Below, in pieces: positions 1 to 8,419 of a DNA stretch of 64,000 bases. The stretch is from Photobacterium toruni (GTDB taxonomy: Bacteria > Pseudomonadota > Gammaproteobacteria > Enterobacterales > Vibrionaceae). The stretch covers positions 1,178,001-1,242,000 of the forward strand of contig NZ_AP024854.1 in assembly GCF_024529955.1 (NCBI RefSeq), read 5' to 3'. Under the pieces are notes generated by a model. The model searched no databases, was not told where the DNA came from, and worked only from the letters and a program-made list of their open reading frames with translations. Every line of letters starts with the position of its first letter. Position 1 is the stretch's first letter. A program made the translations under genes and the position numbers.

Positions 1-474
1 ACCTAGAATATTTTTATAAGTAATAAAGTTTTCAGACTGGCCAACCATTAATGCACTGATTGCATTGAATGATTCTAGTTTACCCATGCCGTTGACTTTA
101 GATAACAAAAAACCTAATGCTTTAATGATGTAAGGTAAGACTTTGATATGTTGCAGAATACCAATTAATGCGGAGATGAAAACAATTGGCATTAATACAC
201 TAAGGAAGAAGTTAAAATCGTTGTTATTTGATAAATTACCGAATACAAAATTAGTACCGTCACCTGCAAATGAGAGTAAACCATTAAATGCATCTGCAAA
301 CTCTTTCACAATACCTGTACCAGCAGATGAATTGAGAAGGAAGTAAGCAAGTGCTAACTCTATTATAAGTAGCTGAATAATATAGCGATATTTGATGTTT
401 TTTCGGTTGTTACTGGCAAGCAAGGCTAATACTGCAATAACGACTAACCCGAGTATAAAGTGTAAATAGACCAT
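1..474 (-). CDS. NupC-family concentrative nucleoside transporter, N-terminal part (runs off window start)
   Basis: The minus-strand reading frame starts at the ATG at 474 and stays open to base 1, giving 158 codons without a stop. The N-terminus is a hydrophobic helix followed by a short basic loop and a second helix. The stretch with [13 protein letters not shown] is typical of CNT/NupC transporters, as is [16 protein letters not shown] after it. These inner-membrane proteins import nucleosides with Na+ or H+. The family is about 400 residues, so roughly 60% lies outside the window. The subtype (NupC or NupX-like) cannot be decided from this part. Confidence 0.85.
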   Translation of the reverse strand, partial: MVYLHFILGLVVIAVLALLASNNRKNIKYRYIIQLLIIELALAYFLLNSSAGTGIVKEFADAFNGLLSFAGDGTNFVFGNLSNNNDFNFFLSVLMPIVFISALIGILQHIKVLPYIIKALGFLLSKVNGMGKLESFNAISALMVGQSENFITYKNILG

Positions 475-543
475 ATTGGATTGTGCTCAGTGTGATTGTT
501 ATCTGTTTATGTGTGTATGCTGAATGATTTCATCCTTTAATAA

Positions 544-559
544 AGTGATACATATCGCA
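544..559 (-). promoter_or_regulatory. possible CRP site upstream of the nucleoside transporter
   Basis: AGTGA-N6-TCGCA matches the CRP consensus TGTGA-N6-TCACA with one mismatch per half. It lies 70 bp upstream of the transporter start. Nucleoside transporters are classically CRP/CytR controlled, which makes the site plausible. The rest of the 475-944 gap is AT-rich and shows nothing else I can support. Confidence 0.3.
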
Positions 560-944
560 ATTTTAATCCAGTGATTTTTTTTGCGATTGACAAGAACTAA
601 TTTTTCACGTTTGCGCAATCGCTTGCTATTTATTCTAATATAGTGAAATAAATAATAATAATGATGAGTATATGAAATAAAAGTTACTGTATTGGGTGAT
701 TTGATTTAATCTATTTTATTGAAATATATGTGTTTATTTAAGTGATGTAATTTGTCACTCTTTGAATTAAGTATTTACTATTTTGCTAGGTATATATCAA
801 TAGTCGTGTAGCATATTAAGTTATAGCATTAATATTACAATGTAATATTGGAATTATGGAGGATAATTGGCGCTAGCATTAATTTACATTATAGATAGAT
901 AATAAGAAGATATTTACTCTATTAGTATTATTACAGGCACTGTA

Positions 945-1037
945 ATGAAAAAATCTTCTAAAAATAGAAAATTATGGTATTTCCATAAACATGACCGTCG
1001 AACTAAGCATTTGTCTCTACCTAATTTAAAATCATAA
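945..1037 (+). CDS. putative 30-residue basic small protein
   Basis: An ATG at 945 opens a 30-codon frame ending at TAA 1035-1037. The peptide begins MKKSSKNRKLWYFHKHDRR and is rich in Lys, Arg and His with two aromatic clusters, which is unlike random AT-rich translation. A weak AGG lies about 8 nt upstream. It sits alone in front of the convergent mltF-like gene. No function is known to me. It may be a conserved small protein or chance. Confidence 0.35.
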   Translation: MKKSSKNRKLWYFHKHDRRTKHLSLPNLKS

Positions 1038-1058
1038 TCAACTGGTTACGTTAGTTGA

Positions 1059-2525
1059 TTATTTGAAAAAGTTTGGAGCGTCAAATTTATACGGTGGAAT
1101 AAATGGACGAATGCCTGAATCACGAAAACGTTGCAGTTTCATTATTTGTTTATAGACAATGAAGTAACGATTAATATGATTAACATAGACAATCGGTTGT
1201 AATCCTATGTGTTTACGGGTAATGATTTCAACATTATTAAACCATACATTAGGATTATAGCCTTGTTCTTTAGCATAACGGCGCATTTTATTGATATTAC
1301 CAGGCCCTGCATTATAAGCGGCTAAAGAGAGATAAATTTTATTATCATAATTTATCTCGTCGCTACTAAAGTATTGATTTTGCAAGTAACGCATATATTT
1401 AATACCCGCATGAATATTATTTTTTGCCGTATAAATATTTGGAATATTAACATTAGGATCACGGGCAGTACTCGGTAATACCTGCATAATTCCGACAGCA
1501 CCTTTATTAGAGACTTTGTGTTGATTTAGACCTGATTCTTGAAAGCCTTGTGCCATTAACATTAGATAATCAAAATCATATTGTTTTGAATAACGAAAGA
1601 AAATATGTGATAAATTTTCCATTTTATCGATATTATTAGGATCTAATAACGTATTAAGCCACCGATGATTTTTAAGATATTTACTATAAATTATATTACC
1701 AATTAGGGTTCCTTCTTTTACCGTATCAATATATTGATTAATCAATGCCATTAGTTTGGGACTATCTTTACGCATTGCCCATGCTATTTGACCATTATTC
1801 CGCAGTACAAAGTTATTGTTAATACGAATATTTTTCAATATAGGTTGCCAGATTTTGATCTTGTGGCTGTCTATTACTGTTGCATTTAAGAGGTCTAAAT
1901 TTATAAGTTCTAGTAATTCATAGTCTTGCAATGTTTCATCGATGAATAATATTGATACTGGCGGTAAATTTTGCATTCGTAATTTATTATTAATTTTAAG
2001 TAAGCTTTGATAATAACTAGAACTCTTTCTTACCCATATTGTTTTACCACTTAAATCAGTAACTTTGGTAAATGGAGGTTGTTTCTTATTATTAATTAAA
2101 ACTTCTGAAATATTAGTCAGTACAGGTTCACTAAAAGCGACTTGTTTTTTGCGATCGGTCGTTATTGTAATATTGGCAATCGCTAAATCACCTAAGCCAC
2201 TGATGACATAAGGCAGTAGCTTATCACGATGCACTGGGATGATTTGTATATGCAACGCTGGGTGTTTTTTACGAATATCTTGCTCAAAATGCTGTAATAG
2301 ATCTGCAATAATGCCTTTAGTAATACCATCTTCTATATAGTAAAATCCAAGATCTGCCGCAACCAATACGCGTAATACCCTTTTTTTTTCTAATTCAGCG
2401 AGATCACCCACATACTTAGAACCACCAAGAGGGGCGAGTTGAATGGCATTAATTTGAAAGCTCATTAATAGTAGGCATACAAAAATTAACGGATATTTAT
2501 ATTTAATAAAATTAGAAATAATCAT
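1059..2525 (-). CDS. mltF: membrane-bound lytic murein transglycosylase F-like protein
   Basis: This 488-residue protein has an N-terminal signal/anchor (about residues 10-27), then a periplasmic solute-binding type 3 domain (about 45-270), then a C-terminal SLT goose-lysozyme-type domain (about 305-450). The SLT signature is visible: catalytic Glu330 in QESGLN, GAVGIMQVLPSTA at 342-354 and AYNAGPGN at 403-410. The domain order is that of MltF, which cleaves the MurNAc-GlcNAc bond of peptidoglycan to give 1,6-anhydroMurNAc ends. E. coli MltF is slightly longer (518). It is a single gene with a convergent small ORF downstream. Confidence 0.85.
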   Translation of the reverse strand: MIISNFIKYKYPLIFVCLLLMSFQINAIQLAPLGGSKYVGDLAELEKKRVLRVLVAADLGFYYIEDGITKGIIADLLQHFEQDIRKKHPALHIQIIPVHRDKLLPYVISGLGDLAIANITITTDRKKQVAFSEPVLTNISEVLINNKKQPPFTKVTDLSGKTIWVRKSSSYYQSLLKINNKLRMQNLPPVSILFIDETLQDYELLELINLDLLNATVIDSHKIKIWQPILKNIRINNNFVLRNNGQIAWAMRKDSPKLMALINQYIDTVKEGTLIGNIIYSKYLKNHRWLNTLLDPNNIDKMENLSHIFFRYSKQYDFDYLMLMAQGFQESGLNQHKVSNKGAVGIMQVLPSTARDPNVNIPNIYTAKNNIHAGIKYMRYLQNQYFSSDEINYDNKIYLSLAAYNAGPGNINKMRRYAKEQGYNPNVWFNNVEIITRKHIGLQPIVYVNHINRYFIVYKQIMKLQRFRDSGIRPFIPPYKFDAPNFFK

Positions 2526-2909
2526 AATTTTTTATCTGCCATTTTGTAATGAGCGTAAATTAATACGTTTGAAGTTTAATTATGGCTGTAAATAGTGAAA
2601 ACGTCTTATTTATCTCGATAATTTGTATGACTTATACTCGTTTTTAGAGAGACAAAAACAATAAACTGATCGGTTGATTTGTATTTATGAAGGGTTAAGT
2701 CTTTATTCTCAATCGTAAGCTATTTATTGATATACCTTTGAAAGGTTATTAATTATTGTCGAGAGCAATTCATTAAACAAAGCTATAATTCGCATTATTG
2801 ATATACAAAAGCTGTTAGATACGGGTGAATAGCAATGAATTATCTGTTATTCTGCGCTGATAATTTCGCTGTGATTATTACAACCACAGCATACTGAATT
2901 GGATAAATT
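2526..2909. other. intergenic region between divergent mltF and the DUF1456 gene
   Basis: This AT-rich stretch separates two divergent genes, so it must hold both promoters. I see no convincing paired -35/-10, operator or RNA structure in it. Confidence 0.4.
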
Positions 2910-3401
2910 GTGACTAATAACGATGTTTTGCGCCGTGTTCGCTATACTTTTGATTTAAATGACAGCGAGATGATCGCTATTTTTGCTGCTGCTGATTGTG
3001 AAGTAACACGCGAACAAGTATGTAGCTGGTTAAAAGCGGATGACGCTGAAGGTTACAAAAGTTGTTCAGATGAGCAAGTAGCTACTTTCTTGAATGGTTT
3101 TATTAATCAAAAACGCGGCAAAAAAGAAGGTGTTCAACCTGCACCAGAGCAAAAAATCACAAATAATATTATTTTTAAAAAATTACAAATTGCATTAAAT
3201 CTAAAAGCAGAAGAAGTGCTTGATTTATTAAAGTTAGTTGATTTTCGTTTAAGTAAGCATGAATTAAGTGCTTTCTTCCGTAAAGTGGATCATAAACATT
3301 ACCGTGAATGTAAAGATCAAGTGCTACGTAACTTTTTACAAGCACTACAGATCAACCTTCGTGGTGTTGAGTCACTAGAAGAAACAACTGACGAGAAGTA
3401 A
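2910..3401 (+). CDS. yehS: DUF1456 family protein (YehS-like)
   Basis: The 163-residue protein is close in length to E. coli YehS (156). It has the two tandem DUF1456 repeats, about residues 3-70 and 85-150. Each begins with an N-D-x-L/I-R-R/K-type motif and ends in a conserved H/S-x-R/K-E/S-C-x-D pattern (YKSCSDEQ and YRECKDQ). KRGKK links the repeats. The start is GTG, with GGAT about 7 nt upstream. The function is unknown; the family is cytoplasmic. A strong terminator follows, so the gene is probably monocistronic. Confidence 0.85.
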   Translation: MTNNDVLRRVRYTFDLNDSEMIAIFAAADCEVTREQVCSWLKADDAEGYKSCSDEQVATFLNGFINQKRGKKEGVQPAPEQKITNNIIFKKLQIALNLKAEEVLDLLKLVDFRLSKHELSAFFRKVDHKHYRECKDQVLRNFLQALQINLRGVESLEETTDEK

Positions 3402-3425
3402 TTGTCCTTGTTGTAAAGAAACATT

Positions 3426-3457
3426 AAAAGCAGCTTCTATTGAAGCTGCTTTTTTTT
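3426..3457 (+). terminator. intrinsic terminator of the DUF1456 gene
   Basis: A perfect 12-bp stem (AAAAGCAGCTTC / GAAGCTGCTTTT) with a TATT loop is followed by a run of T residues, 25 bp after the stop codon. Confidence 0.9.
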
Positions 3458-3621
3458 GTGGTAATGAAATAAAGAGGCATTTACTTATCAATTATCTTAT
3501 TGAAATATTTACTAACATATTAATCAATATATTTGTGAACTTCATTGTATCTACTCAAAGTAAAGAAAGCCGTTAGTCTATAAATTATCAACGTCTATTA
3601 TAAATATTGAGTCGTTGAACT

Positions 3622-4704
3622 ATGAAAATTAAGGATAATTTAAAACAACCACGTATTGGTATCATTGGCGGAATGGGTAATGAGGCAATGGTCGATTTAA
3701 TGACTAAAATTTCTTCGTTGTCTGCACATAAAGAATGTCAATTTGTTGCCTTTGGAAATGCGCGGTTAGCGTATAAACCTCAAGAAGTGATGCAGCAGTG
3801 GCGACCAACAGATATACCTGAATTACGCAAGTTTGATACCGCGGCATATACATTACGCTTTATGCAATATTTAGCGGTTGATCATCTTGGTCTTGCTTGT
3901 AATAGCGCCCATGAATTATTTCGACGGATATTACCTGATATACCTATGACTTTTGTGGATATGATTAAACAAACAGCAATATCGTTACAAGGTTGCCAAG
4001 AGACGGTATTAGTTATGGGTGTTAATAGTCTTATAGAGTCAGGTTTATATCAAACGGCCTTAACAGAACAGGGAATTAAAGCCATACAGCCTACTGTTGA
4101 GAACCAAACGAAGATAATGGAGGCTATTTACAATCCTGATTTTGGTATTAAAACGGCTAAAATCACTCAGCAAGCAGAAACACTCTTATGTGAAGTAATA
4201 GGTGATGAGATAGCTAAACAGGGGTGTACGAAGGTGATATTGGGCTGCACTGAATTACCATTAGCTTTAACCGCTAGCAGTTGTCAGCGATTTAAAGCCC
4301 AAGGGATGCTACCAGAAAAAATTGACGTTATTGATGCATCAATGGCATTAGCACAAGCATTAGTTGCTGTTAAAGGGCACAGTGAGCCATTAATTCAACC
4401 TTTGGCAACCTACCAAGGACAACATTTAGATTGGGCAACACCCTTAGTGTTTAAAGTGTCGTCCTTAACTGAAAGTATAGAGATTCAACAGCGTATTTTT
4501 GATTATACGGTAGATTATTTGACTGAGCGTAATCAGAGTGTTGTTGGAAGTTATTTTCATTTACCGACATTATTCTTTTCGGAATCTGCAATGGATATTG
4601 AGCAGAAATTAGCGGCTTTAGATATTGATATTTATAGTGATATTAATGTATTAGATGAAATTATAACGAACAAATTAGCTGATTATTATTCTGACTTTGA
4701 ATAA
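3622..4704 (+). CDS. aspartate/glutamate racemase-family protein with a C-terminal extension
   Basis: Residues 10-245 form an Asp/Glu racemase domain. It starts with RIGIIGGMGNEAM, and the two catalytic cysteines are at the expected places: Cys93 in LACNSAH and Cys209 in LGCTELPL. Such enzymes invert L- to D-Asp/Glu without cofactor by two-base chemistry. The protein is 360 residues, whereas the family is normally about 230. The last 110 residues (WATPLVFKV onwards) form an acidic domain I do not recognise. There is no good Shine-Dalgarno at the ATG. It is followed by a shared terminator and the convergent copper operon. The substrate cannot be told. Confidence 0.7.
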   Translation: MKIKDNLKQPRIGIIGGMGNEAMVDLMTKISSLSAHKECQFVAFGNARLAYKPQEVMQQWRPTDIPELRKFDTAAYTLRFMQYLAVDHLGLACNSAHELFRRILPDIPMTFVDMIKQTAISLQGCQETVLVMGVNSLIESGLYQTALTEQGIKAIQPTVENQTKIMEAIYNPDFGIKTAKITQQAETLLCEVIGDEIAKQGCTKVILGCTELPLALTASSCQRFKAQGMLPEKIDVIDASMALAQALVAVKGHSEPLIQPLATYQGQHLDWATPLVFKVSSLTESIEIQQRIFDYTVDYLTERNQSVVGSYFHLPTLFFSESAMDIEQKLAALDIDIYSDINVLDEIITNKLADYYSDFE

Positions 4705-4718
4705 TTAACAGTTAAATA

Positions 4719-4750
4719 AAACGAGGCAGAGAAGAGTATCTACCTCGTTT
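4719..4750. terminator. bidirectional terminator between racemase-like gene and copper operon
   Basis: The stem AAACGAGG / CCTCGTTT has a 16-nt loop and sits between two convergent genes. On the minus strand the stem is followed by a T-rich tract, so it probably mainly ends the copper operon. Confidence 0.6.
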
Positions 4751-4768
4751 AAAATTGTTAATAACGGT

Positions 4769-5239
4769 TTACAATGTGATTGTTTGAGTCATACCTGCTG
4801 TGGCATGATCAGCCATATTACAAGCAAACTCTATCTTGTTACTGCCATGAAAATGCCATAATACGTGTTTGGCTTTTCCTGGTGCGACTGTAACGGCATT
4901 GCTATTTTTTATATGATGATCTTGTCCAATTTGTCGAGCTTGTGCTTGCTCTTGGGGTGAGCCAATTGAAAATTCATGTACCATTTTTCCAGTGTTCATT
5001 ACCACAAATTGCACAACATCGTTAGGTTGAATCTCAACTGCTTTTTTAAGAGTGATCGTCATATCATCAGCAAGGGTGACATAAACGACTTTGTTGGGTT
5101 TTGAACCTATCGCAGGCATACCTACATCAGACATACTTTTCATATTCATCATCTGATGGTCCATTTGTGAGTGATCCATAGCAGCCATAGTCGTGGTGGT
5201 TGTTAAGGCTAATATTAAAGTAAGTAGTGTTTTTTTCAT
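4769..5239 (-). CDS. periplasmic cupredoxin-domain copper protein (CopI-like)
   Basis: The 156-residue protein has a signal peptide (about 1-20), a Met/His-rich segment (MDHSQMDHQMMNMKSM, about 20-37) and a cupredoxin fold to the C-terminus. Type-1 copper ligands are visible: His in GKMVHEFSIG, then Cys, His and Met in EFACNMADHATAGM. It starts 4 bp after the cusA-like stop, so it is the last gene of the operon. CopI-type proteins bind periplasmic copper and protect envelope targets, which fits here. Assignment as CopI rather than a generic plastocyanin/azurin-like protein is inference. Confidence 0.75.
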   Translation of the reverse strand: MKKTLLTLILALTTTTTMAAMDHSQMDHQMMNMKSMSDVGMPAIGSKPNKVVYVTLADDMTITLKKAVEIQPNDVVQFVVMNTGKMVHEFSIGSPQEQAQARQIGQDHHIKNSNAVTVAPGKAKHVLWHFHGSNKIEFACNMADHATAGMTQTITL

Positions 5240-5242
5240 GAT

Positions 5243-8200
5243 TCATTCCTTTGTGATTGATGATGAATTTAATGATGCTGTGGTATTGGTATTGGTATTG
5301 GTATTAAGTTCGCGACTTTTCCATAATTTGAAGATGGCAGGTAACACTAATAAGGTCAGTAAAAGTGCTGACGCCATTCCGCCAATCATTGGTGCGGCAA
5401 TACGTTGCATGACTTCAGAGCCAGTACCAGAACCATACATTATCGGAATCAAACCAATGATAACGGTCAGTACGGTCATCATTACGGGACGAACGCGTAA
5501 TCCTGCACCTTCACTGATTGCTTGCTGTAAATCTATTACAGTTAATGCACGTTGCTGATCTTGTGCATCTTGTTTTTTAAAGGTCCATGACTGGTTTAAG
5601 TACACCAACATAATCACCCCAATTTCAACCGCGACACCAGAGAGCGCAATAAAGCCAACACCAACAGCAATTGAAAAATTAAACCCAAGTATGAGCATCA
5701 ACCATAAACCACCCACCATTGCTAATGGCAGAGTTGCCATAATAATCAATACTTCTTGTACACGGCGGAAACTGAAATAAAGCAGTAGCATAATAATGGC
5801 AAGAGTAATTGGCGTCACAATACTCAAGCGGGCTTTTGCTCGCTCCATATATTCATATTGACCTGACCATGCCAATGAGTAACCTGCGGGCAGTTTTAAT
5901 TGTTTCGCAACCACTTGCTGTGCCTCGGCAACGTAAGAGCCTAAATCCCGTTGATCAATATCGACAAAAACCCATCCATTTGGACGTGCATTTTCGGTTT
6001 TGATCATTGGCGGTCCATCTTCATAACGAATATTTGCCACATCAGCCAGTGCGATACGAGCACCATTGGGAGTTATTAATGGCAGATCTTTTAATTTTGC
6101 GGCTGAATCTCGGTAGGATTGGGGATAACGCACATTGATAGGGTAACGTTCTAGACCTTCAATGGTTTCACCCTCGTTCATTCCACCAACAGCGGTAGAG
6201 ACTATTTGTTGAATATCCTTAATGGCTAACCCATAACGTGCAGCTTGGCGACGATTAATATCAACCGTGATATAACGTCCTCCAGCAACACGCTCGGCAT
6301 ATACTGAGGTAGTGCCTTTAATGTTATTTAAAATAGGCTCAAGTTCTGCGCCGATCTTTTCGATAACCTCTAGATCAGGGCCTGCTATTTTGATCCCAAT
6401 AGGCGTTTTGATCCCAGTTGCTAACATATCAATACGGGTTTTGATCGGCATCACCCATGCGTTCGTTAAGCCAGGAAATTGGATCAATTGGTCTAATTGT
6501 TTGCGTAAAGACTCAGGGGTGACACCTGCTCGCCATTGATCTCGTGGCTTTAATTGGATCACTGTTTCAATCATGGTTAATGGTGCCGGATCAGTTGCTG
6601 TATCGGCTCGACCAACTTTGCCCCAAACTGTTGCAACTTCTGGTACTGTTTTAATCAGTTTATTGGTTTGTTGTAATAACTGACGCGCTTTACCAATCGA
6701 AATACCAGGGTAGGTGGTTGGCATATACATCAAGTCACCTTCATCTAGCGGTGGAATGAATTCACTGCCAAGTTTTGTTAGCGGATAATATGAAGATGCC
6801 ATTAAGCAAAGCGCAATCACGATCATTGTTTTCGGAAATTTAAGGCTTAAATTCAACAATGGTCGATAGAGTGCAATAACAGCGCGGTTAACTGGATTTT
6901 TATGTTCAGGCAGAATTTTACCGCGAACGAAATAGCCCATTAATACAGGCACTAAAGTGATCGCTAACCCTGCTGCCGCTGCCATGGCATAGGTTTTAGT
7001 AAATGCCAATGGCGAGAACATTTTGCCTTCTTGTCCTTCAAGCGCGAACACGGGAACAAAACTTAATGTAATAATCAGCAGTGAAAAGAACAACGGTGTA
7101 CCGACTTCTTCAGCTGCTTTGCCTATTACTTGCCAACGGTTTTCATCAGTGAGTGGTGTTCGTTCAATGTGTTTATGGACGTTTTCTATCATTACGATAG
7201 CTCCATCAACCATTGCGCCGATTGCAATAGCAATACCACCTAATGACATGATATTGGCATTAATGCCTTGCCAATGCATGATAATAAAAGCAGATAAAAT
7301 ACCAATTGGTAAGCTAATCGCGATCACTAATGAAGAACGAATATGGAATAGAAATAGCGCACAGACAATGGCTACCACCAGAAATTCTTCAGCAAGTTTT
7401 TGCCAAAGATTTTTCACCGCATGATCGATTAACGTTGAGCGATCATAGGTGGCAACGATCTCTACACCGTCTGGTAAGCCTTGCTGTAATTGTGCCAGTT
7501 TAGCCTTGAGGTTAGTGATCACTTGACTGGCATTTTCACCAAAGCGCATCACAATAACGCCACCGACTGCTTCACCTTCACCATTAAACTCAGAAATTCC
7601 CCGTCGCATTTGCGGACCAAGGTTAATATCTGCAATATCGCCTAATAACAGTGGTGTACCATTCTCAGTTACTTTGAGTGGCAGTGATTTTATATCCTCA
7701 ATATTGGTCAAGTAGCCTGTAGTACGTACCATATGTTCAGCTTCAGCCATTTCAATAACGGAAGCACCTGTTTCTTGGTTACCGTTTTGAATCGCCATAT
7801 TGACTTGTTGAAGCGTAAGGTTATAGGCACGAAGTTTGGATGGGTCGATCTGAACTTGGTATTGTTTGACCATGCCGCCAACCGTTGCAACTTCAGAAAC
7901 ACCCGCCACAGTTTGCAGTTCATATTTTAGAAACCAATCTTGTAAACTACGCAATTGTGCTAGATCGTGTTTGCCTGTTTTATCTTGTAGTACATAACTA
8001 TAAATCCAGCCAACCCCTGTCGCATCTGGCCCCAAGGTTGGTTTGGCATTAGTGGGTAACTTAGGTGCAACTTGGCTTAAATATTCAAGAACTCGAGAGC
8101 GCGCCCAATACATATCGGTTTTATCATTAAAGATAATATAGACATAGGAATCACCAAAGAAAGAATAGCCACGGACAGTTTCGGCCCCCGGTACGGCTAA

Positions 8201-8419
8201 CATCGCTGTCGTTAATGGATAAGTGACCTGATCTTCAACCACTTGTGGTGCTTGTCCAGGGTAGCTGGTTTTAATAATGACTTGAACATCAGACAGATCT
8301 GGTAAGGCATCGACAGGAGTATTTTTAACACTGTATAAGCCACCAATGGTTAAAAATAAGGCCGCAATTAATACTAATAAACGGTTATGGATTGACCAGC
8401 GAATAATAGCAGGGATCAT
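5243..8419 (-). CDS. cusA: CusA-like heavy-metal RND efflux pump, inner-membrane subunit
   Basis: The 1058-residue protein has the full HME-RND layout: TM1, a large periplasmic loop, TM2-6, a second loop and TM7-12. The HME signature GAMVDGAIVMIEN lies at 401-413 with the proton-relay Asp405. The N-terminus (SIHNRLLVL, TPVDALPDLSDVQVIIK) is classical CusA/CzcA. The adjacent CusF domains and cupredoxin point to Cu(I)/Ag(I) rather than Co/Zn/Cd. Its ATG overlaps the last base of the cusB stop (TAATG), indicating translational coupling. The tail is low complexity (NTNTNTNT), from a short GGTATT-type repeat. Confidence 0.9.
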   Translation of the reverse strand: MIPAIIRWSIHNRLLVLIAALFLTIGGLYSVKNTPVDALPDLSDVQVIIKTSYPGQAPQVVEDQVTYPLTTAMLAVPGAETVRGYSFFGDSYVYIIFNDKTDMYWARSRVLEYLSQVAPKLPTNAKPTLGPDATGVGWIYSYVLQDKTGKHDLAQLRSLQDWFLKYELQTVAGVSEVATVGGMVKQYQVQIDPSKLRAYNLTLQQVNMAIQNGNQETGASVIEMAEAEHMVRTTGYLTNIEDIKSLPLKVTENGTPLLLGDIADINLGPQMRRGISEFNGEGEAVGGVIVMRFGENASQVITNLKAKLAQLQQGLPDGVEIVATYDRSTLIDHAVKNLWQKLAEEFLVVAIVCALFLFHIRSSLVIAISLPIGILSAFIIMHWQGINANIMSLGGIAIAIGAMVDGAIVMIENVHKHIERTPLTDENRWQVIGKAAEEVGTPLFFSLLIITLSFVPVFALEGQEGKMFSPLAFTKTYAMAAAAGLAITLVPVLMGYFVRGKILPEHKNPVNRAVIALYRPLLNLSLKFPKTMIVIALCLMASSYYPLTKLGSEFIPPLDEGDLMYMPTTYPGISIGKARQLLQQTNKLIKTVPEVATVWGKVGRADTATDPAPLTMIETVIQLKPRDQWRAGVTPESLRKQLDQLIQFPGLTNAWVMPIKTRIDMLATGIKTPIGIKIAGPDLEVIEKIGAELEPILNNIKGTTSVYAERVAGGRYITVDINRRQAARYGLAIKDIQQIVSTAVGGMNEGETIEGLERYPINVRYPQSYRDSAAKLKDLPLITPNGARIALADVANIRYEDGPPMIKTENARPNGWVFVDIDQRDLGSYVAEAQQVVAKQLKLPAGYSLAWSGQYEYMERAKARLSIVTPITLAIIMLLLYFSFRRVQEVLIIMATLPLAMVGGLWLMLILGFNFSIAVGVGFIALSGVAVEIGVIMLVYLNQSWTFKKQDAQDQQRALTVIDLQQAISEGAGLRVRPVMMTVLTVIIGLIPIMYGSGTGSEVMQRIAAPMIGGMASALLLTLLVLPAIFKLWKSRELNTNTNTNTTASLNSSSITKE

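Noticed and set aside
143..346. Plus-strand 67-codon frame
   Set aside because: It is the shadow of the nucleoside transporter gene on the minus strand, which has clear family motifs.
727..757. Second CRP-like sequence (GTGATGTAATTTGTCAC)
   Set aside because: Half-site spacing is wrong for CRP (9 bp between GTGA and TCAC instead of 6).
5193..5558. Plus-strand 121-codon frame in the copper operon
   Set aside because: Overlaps the ends of cusA and the cupredoxin gene, with no family features; antisense shadow.
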